A program made the translations under genes and the position numbers. Shown here piece after piece: positions 17,455 to 25,584 of a stretch of 64,000 nt of DNA (its first letter is position 1; each line of letters starts with the position of its first letter). The notes below the pieces were generated by a model. That model was not told the DNA's origin and did no database searches. It worked only from the letters and a program-made list of their open reading frames with translations. Origin of the DNA: Granulosicoccus sp. (lineage in GTDB: Bacteria; Pseudomonadota; Gammaproteobacteria; Granulosicoccales; Granulosicoccaceae); NCBI GenBank assembly GCA_023301725.1, contig JALZUD010000019.1, positions 1 through 64,000 of the forward strand. Reading direction: 5' to 3'.

Positions 17455-19110
17455 ATGGAAGGTGGAATAAAAGTAGGTGCGTTGATTGATTCGGCAACAC
17501 CCGCACACTGGGTAGAGACGATTCTGCGCGATATTCAGCAACACCCAAAAATGGGTCTATGTGTTGCCATTGAAGAGCCTCAAGGACAACCCCGTGTAGA
17601 TACTGAGACAACGGTGGCGCGCCTTGCTCACTGGCTACTCCATACCGTAGTCGACACACCGCAGTTCTCGCACAACCCTTGGGAGCCGGTAGCACTGCCT
17701 GATGAAATCAGTAGGGATTCATTGCAGTCAAACCCTGAATTATTTGAACAATGCGACGTCATCATCTGCCTGACAAGGGCACATCCAAGCCATACCCTAT
17801 CGCAAGCAGCTATTCCCGTTTGGAGTGCAGCGCAGCCATTGCTCGATCTGGGCATACAGCGATCACTCATCAAACGTTCGCCTTTTGCCTGGTTGCACCT
17901 CTGGGAGCTCCAGTGTCAAGAAGGCTCAAGCACTCAACTAAATGAAAGAATCGCCTCTCATTCCCTACCCTGTCAAACGTATTCTATTAGTGATCTGCAG
18001 CGCCTTAGCTATAGCGCACTGCCCAGTGTGTTCATGTCACGTCTTGGCTGGTTAGTCAGTAGCGAAACATTCAAGCTTGACCCTCTCGATATTCAGCAAG
18101 TAAATCAGGGGGTGTTTGAGGTTGACGCACAACTAGCACAGGAAGATGCCGACTATCTGCGTGGTATCGAAGAAAATAACGGCAAACAATTCAACAACGT
18201 TTTTGCACCGTTACTACAGAGCGTAATGCTACTGAAGAAAAAAACGGTCGAACGTATTCATCACAAACTATTCACTGAGCATTGGCAGATTGCCGTAGTC
18301 AAGTCATCAGACGGAACTACACAAAGCATGACAGATGTCGCCACAATTCCAATTCAGGATTTCAAGAACATCGCCGAAACCACTGATGTGATGTGGGCAG
18401 ACCCACACCTCATAGAGCACCAGACAGGTTTGTACATGTTCTTTGAGCAGATGCATGAGCACAACAACAACGCGCACATCGCTTACGCCAAACTTGACGA
18501 CCACGGTCAAATGATCAATAACGGCATCGCTTTAACGGCTGCACACCATTTATCATTTCCGTATGTTTTTGAACACGCAGGTGGTTGTTACATGATTCCT
18601 GAAACAGCATCATTAAACTGCGTGAATTTGTACAAGGCTACAAAGTTCCCAGATCAATGGGAGCACCATGCCACATTGATCGAAAACATCAACGCCGCAG
18701 ACTCGGTGTTGATTCAACACAATGGCCTATGGTGGATGTTTACCAGCTGCCAGTCTCACAGAAGTGTCGACGAACGAGATGAACTGCAAATCTACTACGC
18801 CGAGGATATCGAGGGGCCATGGCAAGCGCATGCCGCAAATCCTGTGATAACCGGCATAGACCGGTCACGCATGGCAGGCCCAATCGTGAGTGAAGATGGT
18901 CAACTGTATCGCGTGAGCCAGTATGGAGCTTGGCGATATGGCTACGGCATCAACACCAGTCGCATAGACGAACTCACACCTACGAGCTACCGAGAAACAG
19001 CCGTCTTGCGCAAGATACCCGACAAAAAATCACAATGGGTTGGTTGTCATTCACTGTGTCAACTTGGTGATTTAACCGTTATAGACAGGGTTCGTCACAG
19101 TCGCCATTAG
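17455..19110 (+). CDS. Beta-propeller protein, glucosamine-transferase N-domain (GINT1-like)
   Basis: A 551-residue soluble protein. The N-terminal ~230 residues have an unplaced alpha/beta character, somewhat like formyltransferase or glycosyltransferase folds (KVGALIDSATPAHWVETIL). Residues about 250-540 look like a five-bladed GH43/GH32-like beta-propeller with repeated W/F-aromatic motifs (MWADPHLIEHQTGLYMFFEQ, HLSFPYVFEHAGGCYMIPE, WWMFTS, SRMAGPIV). That combination is known from proteins related to the N-domain of plant glucosamine inositolphosphorylceramide transferase. No signal peptide is seen. The neighbours (corrinoid operon upstream, polyamine importer downstream) give no hint. 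A role in modifying a cell-surface glycan is only a guess. Confidence 0.6.
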   Translation: MEGGIKVGALIDSATPAHWVETILRDIQQHPKMGLCVAIEEPQGQPRVDTETTVARLAHWLLHTVVDTPQFSHNPWEPVALPDEISRDSLQSNPELFEQCDVIICLTRAHPSHTLSQAAIPVWSAAQPLLDLGIQRSLIKRSPFAWLHLWELQCQEGSSTQLNERIASHSLPCQTYSISDLQRLSYSALPSVFMSRLGWLVSSETFKLDPLDIQQVNQGVFEVDAQLAQEDADYLRGIEENNGKQFNNVFAPLLQSVMLLKKKTVERIHHKLFTEHWQIAVVKSSDGTTQSMTDVATIPIQDFKNIAETTDVMWADPHLIEHQTGLYMFFEQMHEHNNNAHIAYAKLDDHGQMINNGIALTAAHHLSFPYVFEHAGGCYMIPETASLNCVNLYKATKFPDQWEHHATLIENINAADSVLIQHNGLWWMFTSCQSHRSVDERDELQIYYAEDIEGPWQAHAANPVITGIDRSRMAGPIVSEDGQLYRVSQYGAWRYGYGINTSRIDELTPTSYRETAVLRKIPDKKSQWVGCHSLCQLGDLTVIDRVRHSRH

Positions 19111-19143
19111 TAGGTTACACTTCGGCGGGATGAAATAATCCCA

Positions 19144-19169
19144 AGGGTTAAGCAAAAGGTTTTAGCCCT
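19144..19169 (+). terminator. Weak stem-loop after the propeller gene
   Basis: AGGGTTAA pairs with TTTAGCCCT with one G-T pair, around a short A-rich loop. No T-run follows on the plus strand, so intrinsic termination is doubtful; it may stabilise the mRNA end. Confidence 0.3.
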
Positions 19170-19208
19170 ACTTTAAATCTAAGTCCGAGAACCCTCCGAG
19201 AACCCTCC

Positions 19209-19280
19209 ATGAGTACAGCGTTTTCTGCTCCAGACAACGAGCAAGGTCTCTTGCTACCAATCGTTTTCGGTACCGTTTAA
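19209..19280 (+). CDS. Possible 23-residue peptide ahead of potB
   Basis: A short open frame starting at an ATG (MSTAFSAPDNEQG, then LLLPIVFGTV) and ending with TAA three bases before the potB ATG. It directly follows an 11-bp tandem duplication (CCGAGAACCCT twice, 19185-19206). No ribosome binding site is visible. It could be a leader peptide coupled to potB, a remnant of a lost gene, or chance. Confidence 0.2.
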   Translation: MSTAFSAPDNEQGLLLPIVFGTV

Positions 19281-19283
19281 ATC

Positions 19284-20195
19284 ATGCAGGATATTCGTGG
19301 GAGGCTGGTCGTTTTCTTTGCGTTCAGCGTACCCACGCTTGTATGGCTAATCCTGTTTTTCGTGATTCCCCTGGGAATCATCTGGTTATACAGTTTTGGT
19401 GAAAACGTCTCTATCACTCAAATAGAGACTACATGGACCTTAGAAAACTACCAACGCATTCTCCAACCAGAAATTGTGTTTCTGATTGGACGCTCGTTAT
19501 GGCTAGCATTCATATCCACCGTAATTTGTTTGCTCATCGGATTCCCGATGGCACTGGTTATTGCTTCGTCATCGCACTCAGCCAAGCCCTGGCTATTGCT
19601 GGCAATCATGTTGCCGTTCTGGACCAATCTGCTCATACGCACCTATGCGCTGCTAAATATTCTCGGCACTCGTGGGCGTTTAAACGATGTGTTGCGCTGG
19701 CTGCATGAACGCGCCGACCAGCTGCTCGATCTACTGAAACTTGGGCACCTTGGTCTATTAGGCGATGGATTCACACCCCTCACCCTGTTAGGTAAGCCTG
19801 CAGGTGTCGTTTTTGGTATCGTATATGTCTCCCTGCCTTTCACTATATTGCCCCTATACTCTGCGCTGGAGCGCATGGACAAGTCGTTGCTCGAAGCCAG
19901 TATGGACCTAGGTGCTAGTCAGCTACAAACAGCACGCAGGGTACTTGTCCCACTGGCAATGTCCGGCATCATTACTGCCGCGATCATCACGTTTATACCT
20001 GCTCTTGGGCAATTCCTGATTCCCGATTTGTTAGGTCGTGGCCAAGTGGACATGGTAGCTAATGTGATTGAACGCCAGTTTAAGAAAGCTAACGATTGGC
20101 CTTTTGGTTCTGCACTGTCGCTCACGTTGCTCTATGCCACTTTCATATTGCTGGCACTGCGCTCGTTTCATGATGCAGCGCGTTCAAAACGCTGA
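19284..20195 (+). CDS. potB: Spermidine/putrescine-type ABC transporter permease
   Basis: A 303-residue inner-membrane permease with about six membrane helices. The cytoplasmic EAA loop (LLEASMDLGASQLQTARRVLVPLAMSG) docks the ATPase. The sequence follows the PotB/PotH family (WLYSFGENVSI, SLWLAFISTVICLLIGFPMAL, FWTNLLIRTYA). It forms an importer with the next two genes, the second permease 11 bases on and the ATPase after that. An FAD oxidase of PuuB type follows, which fits putrescine as the substrate. No periplasmic binding protein (PotD/PotF) gene is present in the cluster. Confidence 0.88.
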   Translation: MQDIRGRLVVFFAFSVPTLVWLILFFVIPLGIIWLYSFGENVSITQIETTWTLENYQRILQPEIVFLIGRSLWLAFISTVICLLIGFPMALVIASSSHSAKPWLLLAIMLPFWTNLLIRTYALLNILGTRGRLNDVLRWLHERADQLLDLLKLGHLGLLGDGFTPLTLLGKPAGVVFGIVYVSLPFTILPLYSALERMDKSLLEASMDLGASQLQTARRVLVPLAMSGIITAAIITFIPALGQFLIPDLLGRGQVDMVANVIERQFKKANDWPFGSALSLTLLYATFILLALRSFHDAARSKR

Positions 20196-20206
20196 GGACG
20201 ATTCAT

Positions 20207-21055
20207 GTGAATTGGTTACACCGGGGAAAAAAAGCAGACCCTTTTGATTACAGTCGGAAGTGGTCATTACGTTGTGTGTTCATAGCAGGTTGCGTGTTTC
20301 TTTATGCGCCCATTGTTGTTCTGATTGTGTTTTCGTTCAACGATTCACGCAGAGGTGGGAATGTACTGTGGAAGGGCTTTACCACCAAGTACTACGAACG
20401 CGCGTTCGCCAATGAAGAACTCATGCTTGCGTTTGGTAATTCACTCACCATTGCAGTGGTATCAACCATCATTAGCGTGATTCTGGGTGCACTCACTGCT
20501 GTGGTGTTATGGCGATTTCGCTTCCCCTTCAAACCTCTGTATGAGGGGCTAGTGTCACTACCCATTGTTATCCCAGAAATTTGTATAGGTGTATCGCTTG
20601 CCATGTTTTTTTCCACCATGGGTTGGACGTCAACGGGTAACACCGTCTGGCCATTCAATCTCACTAACATTATCATCGCGCATATTACATTCAGCTTTCC
20701 CTTTGCAGCTATGGTCATACGGACGCGTTTGCAGAGCTTTAATCGTGAAATGGAGGAAGCGGCAAAAGACCTTGGTGCTAGCGATTACAGAGTGTTCAAG
20801 GATATTTTGTTGCCGCACATGAAACCTGGGCTTATTGCTGGTGCCTTATTGGCCTTTACCTTGTCGCTTGACGACTTTGTCATTACATTCTTCACTTCCG
20901 GACCCAACGCGGTGACACTACCCGTAAAAATATATTCCATGGTGCGCTTCTCCATCACACCCGAAATCAATGCGGCATCTACCCTTCTCATTCTTATCAC
21001 TTTAGTACTAACGTTTACTGCGCTGAAATATCAGCGCGTGAACGAAAACCATTAG
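20207..21055 (+). CDS. potC: Spermidine/putrescine-type ABC transporter permease
   Basis: A 282-residue permease of the PotC/PotI family with six membrane helices. The EAA motif reads EEAAKDLGASDYRVFKDILLPHMKPG, and SLPIVIPEICIGVSLAMFF and LSLDDFVITFFTSGP are typical. It starts with GTG at 20207; an overlapping ATG is immediately followed by TGA, and GAGGA lies eight bases upstream. It pairs with the PotB-like permease to form the membrane channel of the importer. Confidence 0.88.
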   Translation: MNWLHRGKKADPFDYSRKWSLRCVFIAGCVFLYAPIVVLIVFSFNDSRRGGNVLWKGFTTKYYERAFANEELMLAFGNSLTIAVVSTIISVILGALTAVVLWRFRFPFKPLYEGLVSLPIVIPEICIGVSLAMFFSTMGWTSTGNTVWPFNLTNIIIAHITFSFPFAAMVIRTRLQSFNREMEEAAKDLGASDYRVFKDILLPHMKPGLIAGALLAFTLSLDDFVITFFTSGPNAVTLPVKIYSMVRFSITPEINAASTLLILITLVLTFTALKYQRVNENH

Positions 21056-21068
21056 CCCGGACTCTGGT

Positions 21069-22187
21069 ATGAGCGATAGCATTGTTTCCATACGCAACAT
21101 CTCCAAACACTTTGGTAAAGTCGAGGCACTCAGTGATGTCTCCATAGATATCCAACAAGGTGAGATTTTTGCTTTACTGGGGCCCTCGGGTTGTGGCAAG
21201 AGCACGCTGTTACGAGTTATCTCTGGGTTCGAATCGCCTAGCAATGGCGAGTTGCTGCTAGATGGCAAAGACATGACTAAACTTGCGCCTAACAAACGTC
21301 CAGTCAACATGGTCTTTCAGTCATATGCCGTGTTCCCCAACATGAGCGTTGAAGAGAATGTTGCCTACGGGCTAAAAATGGAAAAATTACCCACCAAAGA
21401 AATTAGCGAAAGAGTCGCTAAAGCGCTCGAGCAAGTGCATCTTGACAGCTTTGCAAAGCGCAAACCTGACCAGCTGTCGGGTGGCCAAAGGCAGCGAGTT
21501 GCGCTGGCTCGCGCACTGGTAAAGAAGCCGCGCGTGCTGCTCCTCGATGAGCCCTTGTCAGCACTGGATGCCAAGTTACGCAACGCTATGCGCCTGGAGT
21601 TAGTCAAGCTACAAGAAGCAGTCGGCATCACGTTTATTATCGTGACACACGATCAGTCTGAGGCCATGGCTATGGCAGATAGAATTGCAATTTTGGAATC
21701 AGGACGACTTCGTCAGATTGCCACACCTGCCGAACTCTACGCACATCCGGTAGATGTGTTTGTGGCAGATTTTATCGGTAACATCAACACATTTAACGTG
21801 CAGCAGATATCTACACTGGTTAACGGTGTGACTTTACATATCGATCAGCTAGGTATTATCGAATGGTATGCCGCCTTACCAGAAACTGTAAAATCTGAAC
21901 ACAACGTAGGAGCAAAATTATGCATCCGGCCAGAGCACGTGCATCTCTCGACACAACAGCCCTGTGCAAACAGCGTAGGTATTTGCGGCACTTTGGGAGA
22001 TATTGCCTTTCATGGTTTACATTCTATCGCTGAAATTCGTCTTGAATCCGGGCAGTCTATCAATGCTGTTATTGCCAACGAACAGGCTCTGGCTTTATCA
22101 CAGGTAGATAAAGTCGTGCCTGTCTGGGCACATTGGAACATCAATAAAATGATGCTACTACCTCTGAACGCAGATCATATTTCATGA
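21069..22187 (+). CDS. potA: Spermidine/putrescine-type ABC transporter ATPase
   Basis: A 372-residue ATPase with a complete nucleotide-binding domain: Walker A GPSGCGKST, Q-loop VFQSYAVFPNMSV, signature LSGGQRQRVALARAL, Walker B LLLDEP and the switch histidine in IVTHDQSEAM. A C-terminal TOBE domain follows (IRPEHVHLS and later). It energises the PotB/PotC-like channel. Its stop codon overlaps the ATG of a 54-residue open frame (ATGA), so that small frame may be co-translated. Confidence 0.92.
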   Translation: MSDSIVSIRNISKHFGKVEALSDVSIDIQQGEIFALLGPSGCGKSTLLRVISGFESPSNGELLLDGKDMTKLAPNKRPVNMVFQSYAVFPNMSVEENVAYGLKMEKLPTKEISERVAKALEQVHLDSFAKRKPDQLSGGQRQRVALARALVKKPRVLLLDEPLSALDAKLRNAMRLELVKLQEAVGITFIIVTHDQSEAMAMADRIAILESGRLRQIATPAELYAHPVDVFVADFIGNINTFNVQQISTLVNGVTLHIDQLGIIEWYAALPETVKSEHNVGAKLCIRPEHVHLSTQQPCANSVGICGTLGDIAFHGLHSIAEIRLESGQSINAVIANEQALALSQVDKVVPVWAHWNINKMMLLPLNADHIS

Positions 22188-22348
22188 GCCACTCAACGCC
22201 TAAAGCGCGTTCAGCTGTGAATAACAAAGGGCAAGGTAACAACGTGTTTGATCAGCCAGATATGATGAACTTGCAGGACGCTATTGGTAGTACCTTAACG
22301 CAACCTACAGCCTTACGTTTACTGGTTGCAATCAATGCTAAATCGTAG
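22184..22348 (+). CDS. Small protein, 54 residues, coupled to potA
   Basis: An open frame whose ATG overlaps the potA stop as ATGA, ends with TAG at 22346-22348 and sits 47 bases ahead of the PuuB-like oxidase gene. It starts MSHSTPKARSAVNNKGQG and ends LRLLVAINAKS. No signal peptide, membrane segment or known domain is visible. The tight overlap argues for translation; lack of recognisable family argues for caution. It may be a small accessory protein of the importer or a gene remnant. Confidence 0.35.
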   Translation: MSHSTPKARSAVNNKGQGNNVFDQPDMMNLQDAIGSTLTQPTALRLLVAINAKS

Positions 22349-22395
22349 AGTTGAACACTTCTTTGTCTCGCATATACGCAGGGTATTAAATACAG

Positions 22396-23700
22396 ATGCA
22401 GTCCTCTGAACGAATAGACAACTACTACACAGCCAGTCGCAACGATCACTCGACATACCCAGCTCTTGTAGGCGATCACAGCGTTGACATCGTCATAGTT
22501 GGTGCAGGCTTTACGGGTATTGCCACAGCCGTTGAACTCTCAGAACGTGGCTACAAAGTCAGCGTTGTTGAAGCGCACCGCGTGGGCTGGGGAGCCACAG
22601 GGCGAAACGGTGGACAGGTCACTGGAAGTCTGTCCGGCGATGCTGCCATAGAGAAGCAACTCCATAACATGGTGGGCACCGATGCAAAAGAGCTTATGCA
22701 CCTACTTCGTTGGCATGGGCACGACATTATCAAACAACGTGTTGAGCGTTACAGCATTCAGTGTGACCTACAATACGGGCATCTGAATACAGCCTATCGG
22801 GAATCAGACATACCCGATCTACAAATGGCTATGACAGCTGCACAAGATGCTGGATTGTCAGAGCATGTAAGCTGGTTAGACAAAGGCCAAGTGCAAGAAA
22901 AGCTAGCTACACCGCTTTATCACGGCGGTGTACTCAACAACTACAATATGCACTTGCACTCTTTGAACCTCTGTTTGGGTGAAGCAGCAGCGGCATGTTC
23001 CTTAGGTGCGACAATCTATGAACAGTCGCCAGTGTCCGGCATACAAGCACCAGCAAATGCCACAGGAAAAGTGCGCGTCAAAACAGCAGCCGGTAGCATT
23101 TCAGCTAACACAGTCATTGTCGCGGGCAATGCCTACCACCGTTTGTTCCAACGTCAGCTAAAGGGGCTTGTATTTCCCGCTATTCTGGGTAACTTAACCA
23201 CAGCGCCATTAGGCAAGGAACTAGCCAGAAAAATCATCCCTGACAATTTAGCGGTGTACGACAGCCGTATGGTGCTCGACTACTACAGACTCACAGCCGA
23301 CCATAGATTGATGTTCGGCGGCGGCACTAACTATTCTGGTCGTGACATCAACAATGTTGCCAGCGCCTTACGACCAGGCTTGGAAGCTACCTTCCCTGAT
23401 TTAAAAGGCGTCGAAATTGACTATGCATGGACAGGTACCGCTGGCATCGTGGTCAACCGCATACCGGCACTAGGCGTAATAGGCAACAACGTCTACTTTG
23501 CACAAGGCTATTCAGGCCATGGCATCGCCAGCTCACACATTATGGCCGAGATAATGGCAGACGCAATCAGTGGCACACAAGAGCGCTTTGATGTATTCAG
23601 CAAACTTAAACACGTACGCTTAGCCATGGGCCCGCGAGCCGGCAGTGCACTGATTGCACTGGGCATGGCCTATTACCAACTCAAAGATCGATTCAAGTAG
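22396..23700 (+). CDS. puuB: FAD-dependent oxidoreductase, gamma-glutamylputrescine oxidase type
   Basis: A 434-residue DAO-fold flavoenzyme. The N-terminal dinucleotide site VDIVIVGAGFTGIATAVELSERGY is followed by GWGATGRNGGQ, typical of the PuuB/OrdL group. The C-terminal FAD contact is GNNVYFAQGYSGHGI. PuuB oxidises gamma-glutamylputrescine to the aldehyde with release of hydrogen peroxide. Position after a PotABC-type importer supports a polyamine substrate, but no puuA, puuC or puuD is nearby, so another amine is possible. Confidence 0.8.
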   Translation: MQSSERIDNYYTASRNDHSTYPALVGDHSVDIVIVGAGFTGIATAVELSERGYKVSVVEAHRVGWGATGRNGGQVTGSLSGDAAIEKQLHNMVGTDAKELMHLLRWHGHDIIKQRVERYSIQCDLQYGHLNTAYRESDIPDLQMAMTAAQDAGLSEHVSWLDKGQVQEKLATPLYHGGVLNNYNMHLHSLNLCLGEAAAACSLGATIYEQSPVSGIQAPANATGKVRVKTAAGSISANTVIVAGNAYHRLFQRQLKGLVFPAILGNLTTAPLGKELARKIIPDNLAVYDSRMVLDYYRLTADHRLMFGGGTNYSGRDINNVASALRPGLEATFPDLKGVEIDYAWTGTAGIVVNRIPALGVIGNNVYFAQGYSGHGIASSHIMAEIMADAISGTQERFDVFSKLKHVRLAMGPRAGSALIALGMAYYQLKDRFK

Positions 23701-23828
23701 ATCAAGACGTCTTATAGTGAGACTAGGTTTACGCCCACTGTGTCGATTGGTGCAGGCTTCAGAATGAAACTGAGCACAATGGGCTTGCAGGCCTTTTAAA
23801 CACGAATTCCTTGCTATACCCTTGCACC

Positions 23829-24284
23829 ATGATTGCTCAAATAGAAAAAAGAGACGGGCCCGACCGTCGAACGTATACGATGCATACACTCAAAAATTGC
23901 GCACTGGCTCCCAGACGCATGCACGGAAGGCGTACGCTCGATCGAAAATTCCCAGTGCTTGATCGTTTCGACAGTGGCGTGATTGTTCTAGCTGTTGCTT
24001 TGATGATTCTGTCGATTCTGGATTCCGTGTTTACTCTGATGATTATCTCGCGAGGCGGCTCCGAGGCAAATCCCTTCATGGACATGTTGCTTCAATACAG
24101 TGTGTGGGCGTTCGTCGGTTTTAAGATGCTGCTCACCGGCATTCCAGCCATTGTTTTAACCGCCACGGGAAATTTAAAGCTATTTGGCCGATATAGAGCG
24201 CGTTCCGTTCTAGCGGCACTCGTGGGCTTGTATCTTGGCTTAATGGGGTATCACTGGTATCTGCTTCACCTTAGCTCCTTATAG
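23829..24284 (+). CDS. DUF5658 membrane protein
   Basis: A 151-residue protein with a basic, cytoplasmic N-terminal 45 residues and three membrane helices (about 50-70, 85-108, 120-145). The SILDSVFTLMIISRGGSEANPFMD motif is the hallmark of DUF5658. The start is placed at the ATG at 23829 rather than at an in-frame TTG six codons upstream (23811). The function of the family is unknown, and the gene appears monocistronic. Confidence 0.75.
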   Translation: MIAQIEKRDGPDRRTYTMHTLKNCALAPRRMHGRRTLDRKFPVLDRFDSGVIVLAVALMILSILDSVFTLMIISRGGSEANPFMDMLLQYSVWAFVGFKMLLTGIPAIVLTATGNLKLFGRYRARSVLAALVGLYLGLMGYHWYLLHLSSL

Positions 24285-24298
24285 CTGGCTATTAACGA

Positions 24299-24359
24299 AC
24301 CAGTGGTTCTCTGCACGCAAACTTTCGGCCACATATTTTGCAAGCACGGAACCACTGGT
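24299..24359. repeat. 11-bp inverted repeat between convergent genes
   Basis: ACCAGTGGTTC at 24299-24309 and its exact complement GAACCACTGGT at 24349-24359, 39 bases apart. Each arm contains the near-palindrome ACCA-N-TGGT. It lies between the convergent DUF5658 gene and the GbdR-like regulator. It could form a long-loop hairpin in either transcript or be a pair of protein-binding sites. Confidence 0.5.
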
Positions 24360-24432
24360 AAGGTAAATTCCAAGACAACAGCACTACACAGCTTTCTATC
24401 CTCTGTCCCCCATCACTGACTAAGACAGGCAA

Positions 24433-25440
24433 TTAAGTGCGCTTACTTGGTCTCGTTAATCTGTCATCGTCAAGCAAGCCAGCTGCTCGTCTGCGCTCAT
24501 CTCTTGGCGGTAATGAAAATGTATCTCGATAGCACTTGGAAAAGTGTGGTGCTGATATAAAGCCACAGGCTAGAGCAATATCCACAATAGGCATGCTGCT
24601 CTGCAATAACAACTGACGTGCCCTCTCCAGCCTCAATTCAAGATAGTACCGGGTCGGTACACAACTGAGGTAGCGCTGGAACAAGCGCTCTAATTGACGT
24701 CGAGACAAGCCCACATGATGGGATAACTCGTCGAGTGTCATTGGTTCTTCAATGTTCGCTTCCATTAGGGACACAGCTTCAGCCAACTTGGGTTGACTGG
24801 CACCAATGCGTTGTGTCAACGGCACACGCTGGCGATCGTTCTTATCGCGAATGCGTTCACACATAAATTGCTCGGACACACGAGTGGCCAAGTCGCTACC
24901 GTGCCGTGCCCGCACCTCATTGAGCATCATGTCCAGCGGGGCGGTGCCGCCAGCACAGGTATAGCGATTACGGTCGATTTCATACAGCTCAGGGGATATC
25001 ACCAGATGGGGAAATTCTTCACGCGCTGCTGCCAGATTTTCCCAGTGGATAGTGCAGCGATAACCGTTAAGCAAATCTGCTCTTGCCAATAGATACGTTG
25101 CGGTGCACAGCGCCCCCAGCACGACCCCTTGCTTGTCCAGTTTTCGTAGCCATTGGATTGCCGGTTCATCTTGTAGTTTATGGATATTGAGACCTCCACA
25201 AAAAAACACAGCATCGTAACGCTCGCGCGTTTGCGCGCTGTGCTCAACGGCAATGCTAATGCCATTGCTACAGGTTACCGGCTCTCCATCGCTGGAGGAT
25301 ATTGTCCAGCGATACAATGGCTGGCCACTAAGCTGGTTGCACATACGCAAAACTTCCAGCGCACTGCTAAACGCAAGCATGGAAAACTGCGGGATCAGAT
25401 AGAATCCGATACGGGTCGTAGGCTCACGAGAGCCGATCAT
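24433..25440 (-). CDS. GlxA/GbdR-like AraC-family transcriptional regulator
   Basis: A 335-residue regulator with an N-terminal DJ-1/PfpI-like domain (IGFYLIPQFSMLAFSSALEVL, FFCGGLN, LGALCTATYLLA, CAGGTAPLDMM) and a C-terminal AraC double helix-turn-helix (MTLDELSHHVGLSRRQLERLFQRYL and IVDIALACGFISAPHFSKCYR). This layout is shared with GbdR and CdhR, which sense glycine betaine or carnitine metabolites. It lies 144 bases downstream of the MttB-family gene on the same strand, so it probably regulates methylated-amine use by the corrinoid system. The exact inducer cannot be read from the sequence. Confidence 0.87.
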   Translation of the reverse strand: MIGSREPTTRIGFYLIPQFSMLAFSSALEVLRMCNQLSGQPLYRWTISSSDGEPVTCSNGISIAVEHSAQTRERYDAVFFCGGLNIHKLQDEPAIQWLRKLDKQGVVLGALCTATYLLARADLLNGYRCTIHWENLAAAREEFPHLVISPELYEIDRNRYTCAGGTAPLDMMLNEVRARHGSDLATRVSEQFMCERIRDKNDRQRVPLTQRIGASQPKLAEAVSLMEANIEEPMTLDELSHHVGLSRRQLERLFQRYLSCVPTRYYLELRLERARQLLLQSSMPIVDIALACGFISAPHFSKCYRDTFSLPPRDERRRAAGLLDDDRLTRPSKRT

Positions 25441-25584
25441 GAAGTAGTTCTGATGATCATGTGCAAAACTGCCTAAGTAGAACCGCCGGATAGATAGGCG
25501 TCCAGCGGTATCTATGAATCAGACCACTGGCGGCCTGCCCTGCAGATTATCCACGAAAATACGCATTTAGTATCAAACAGATGG

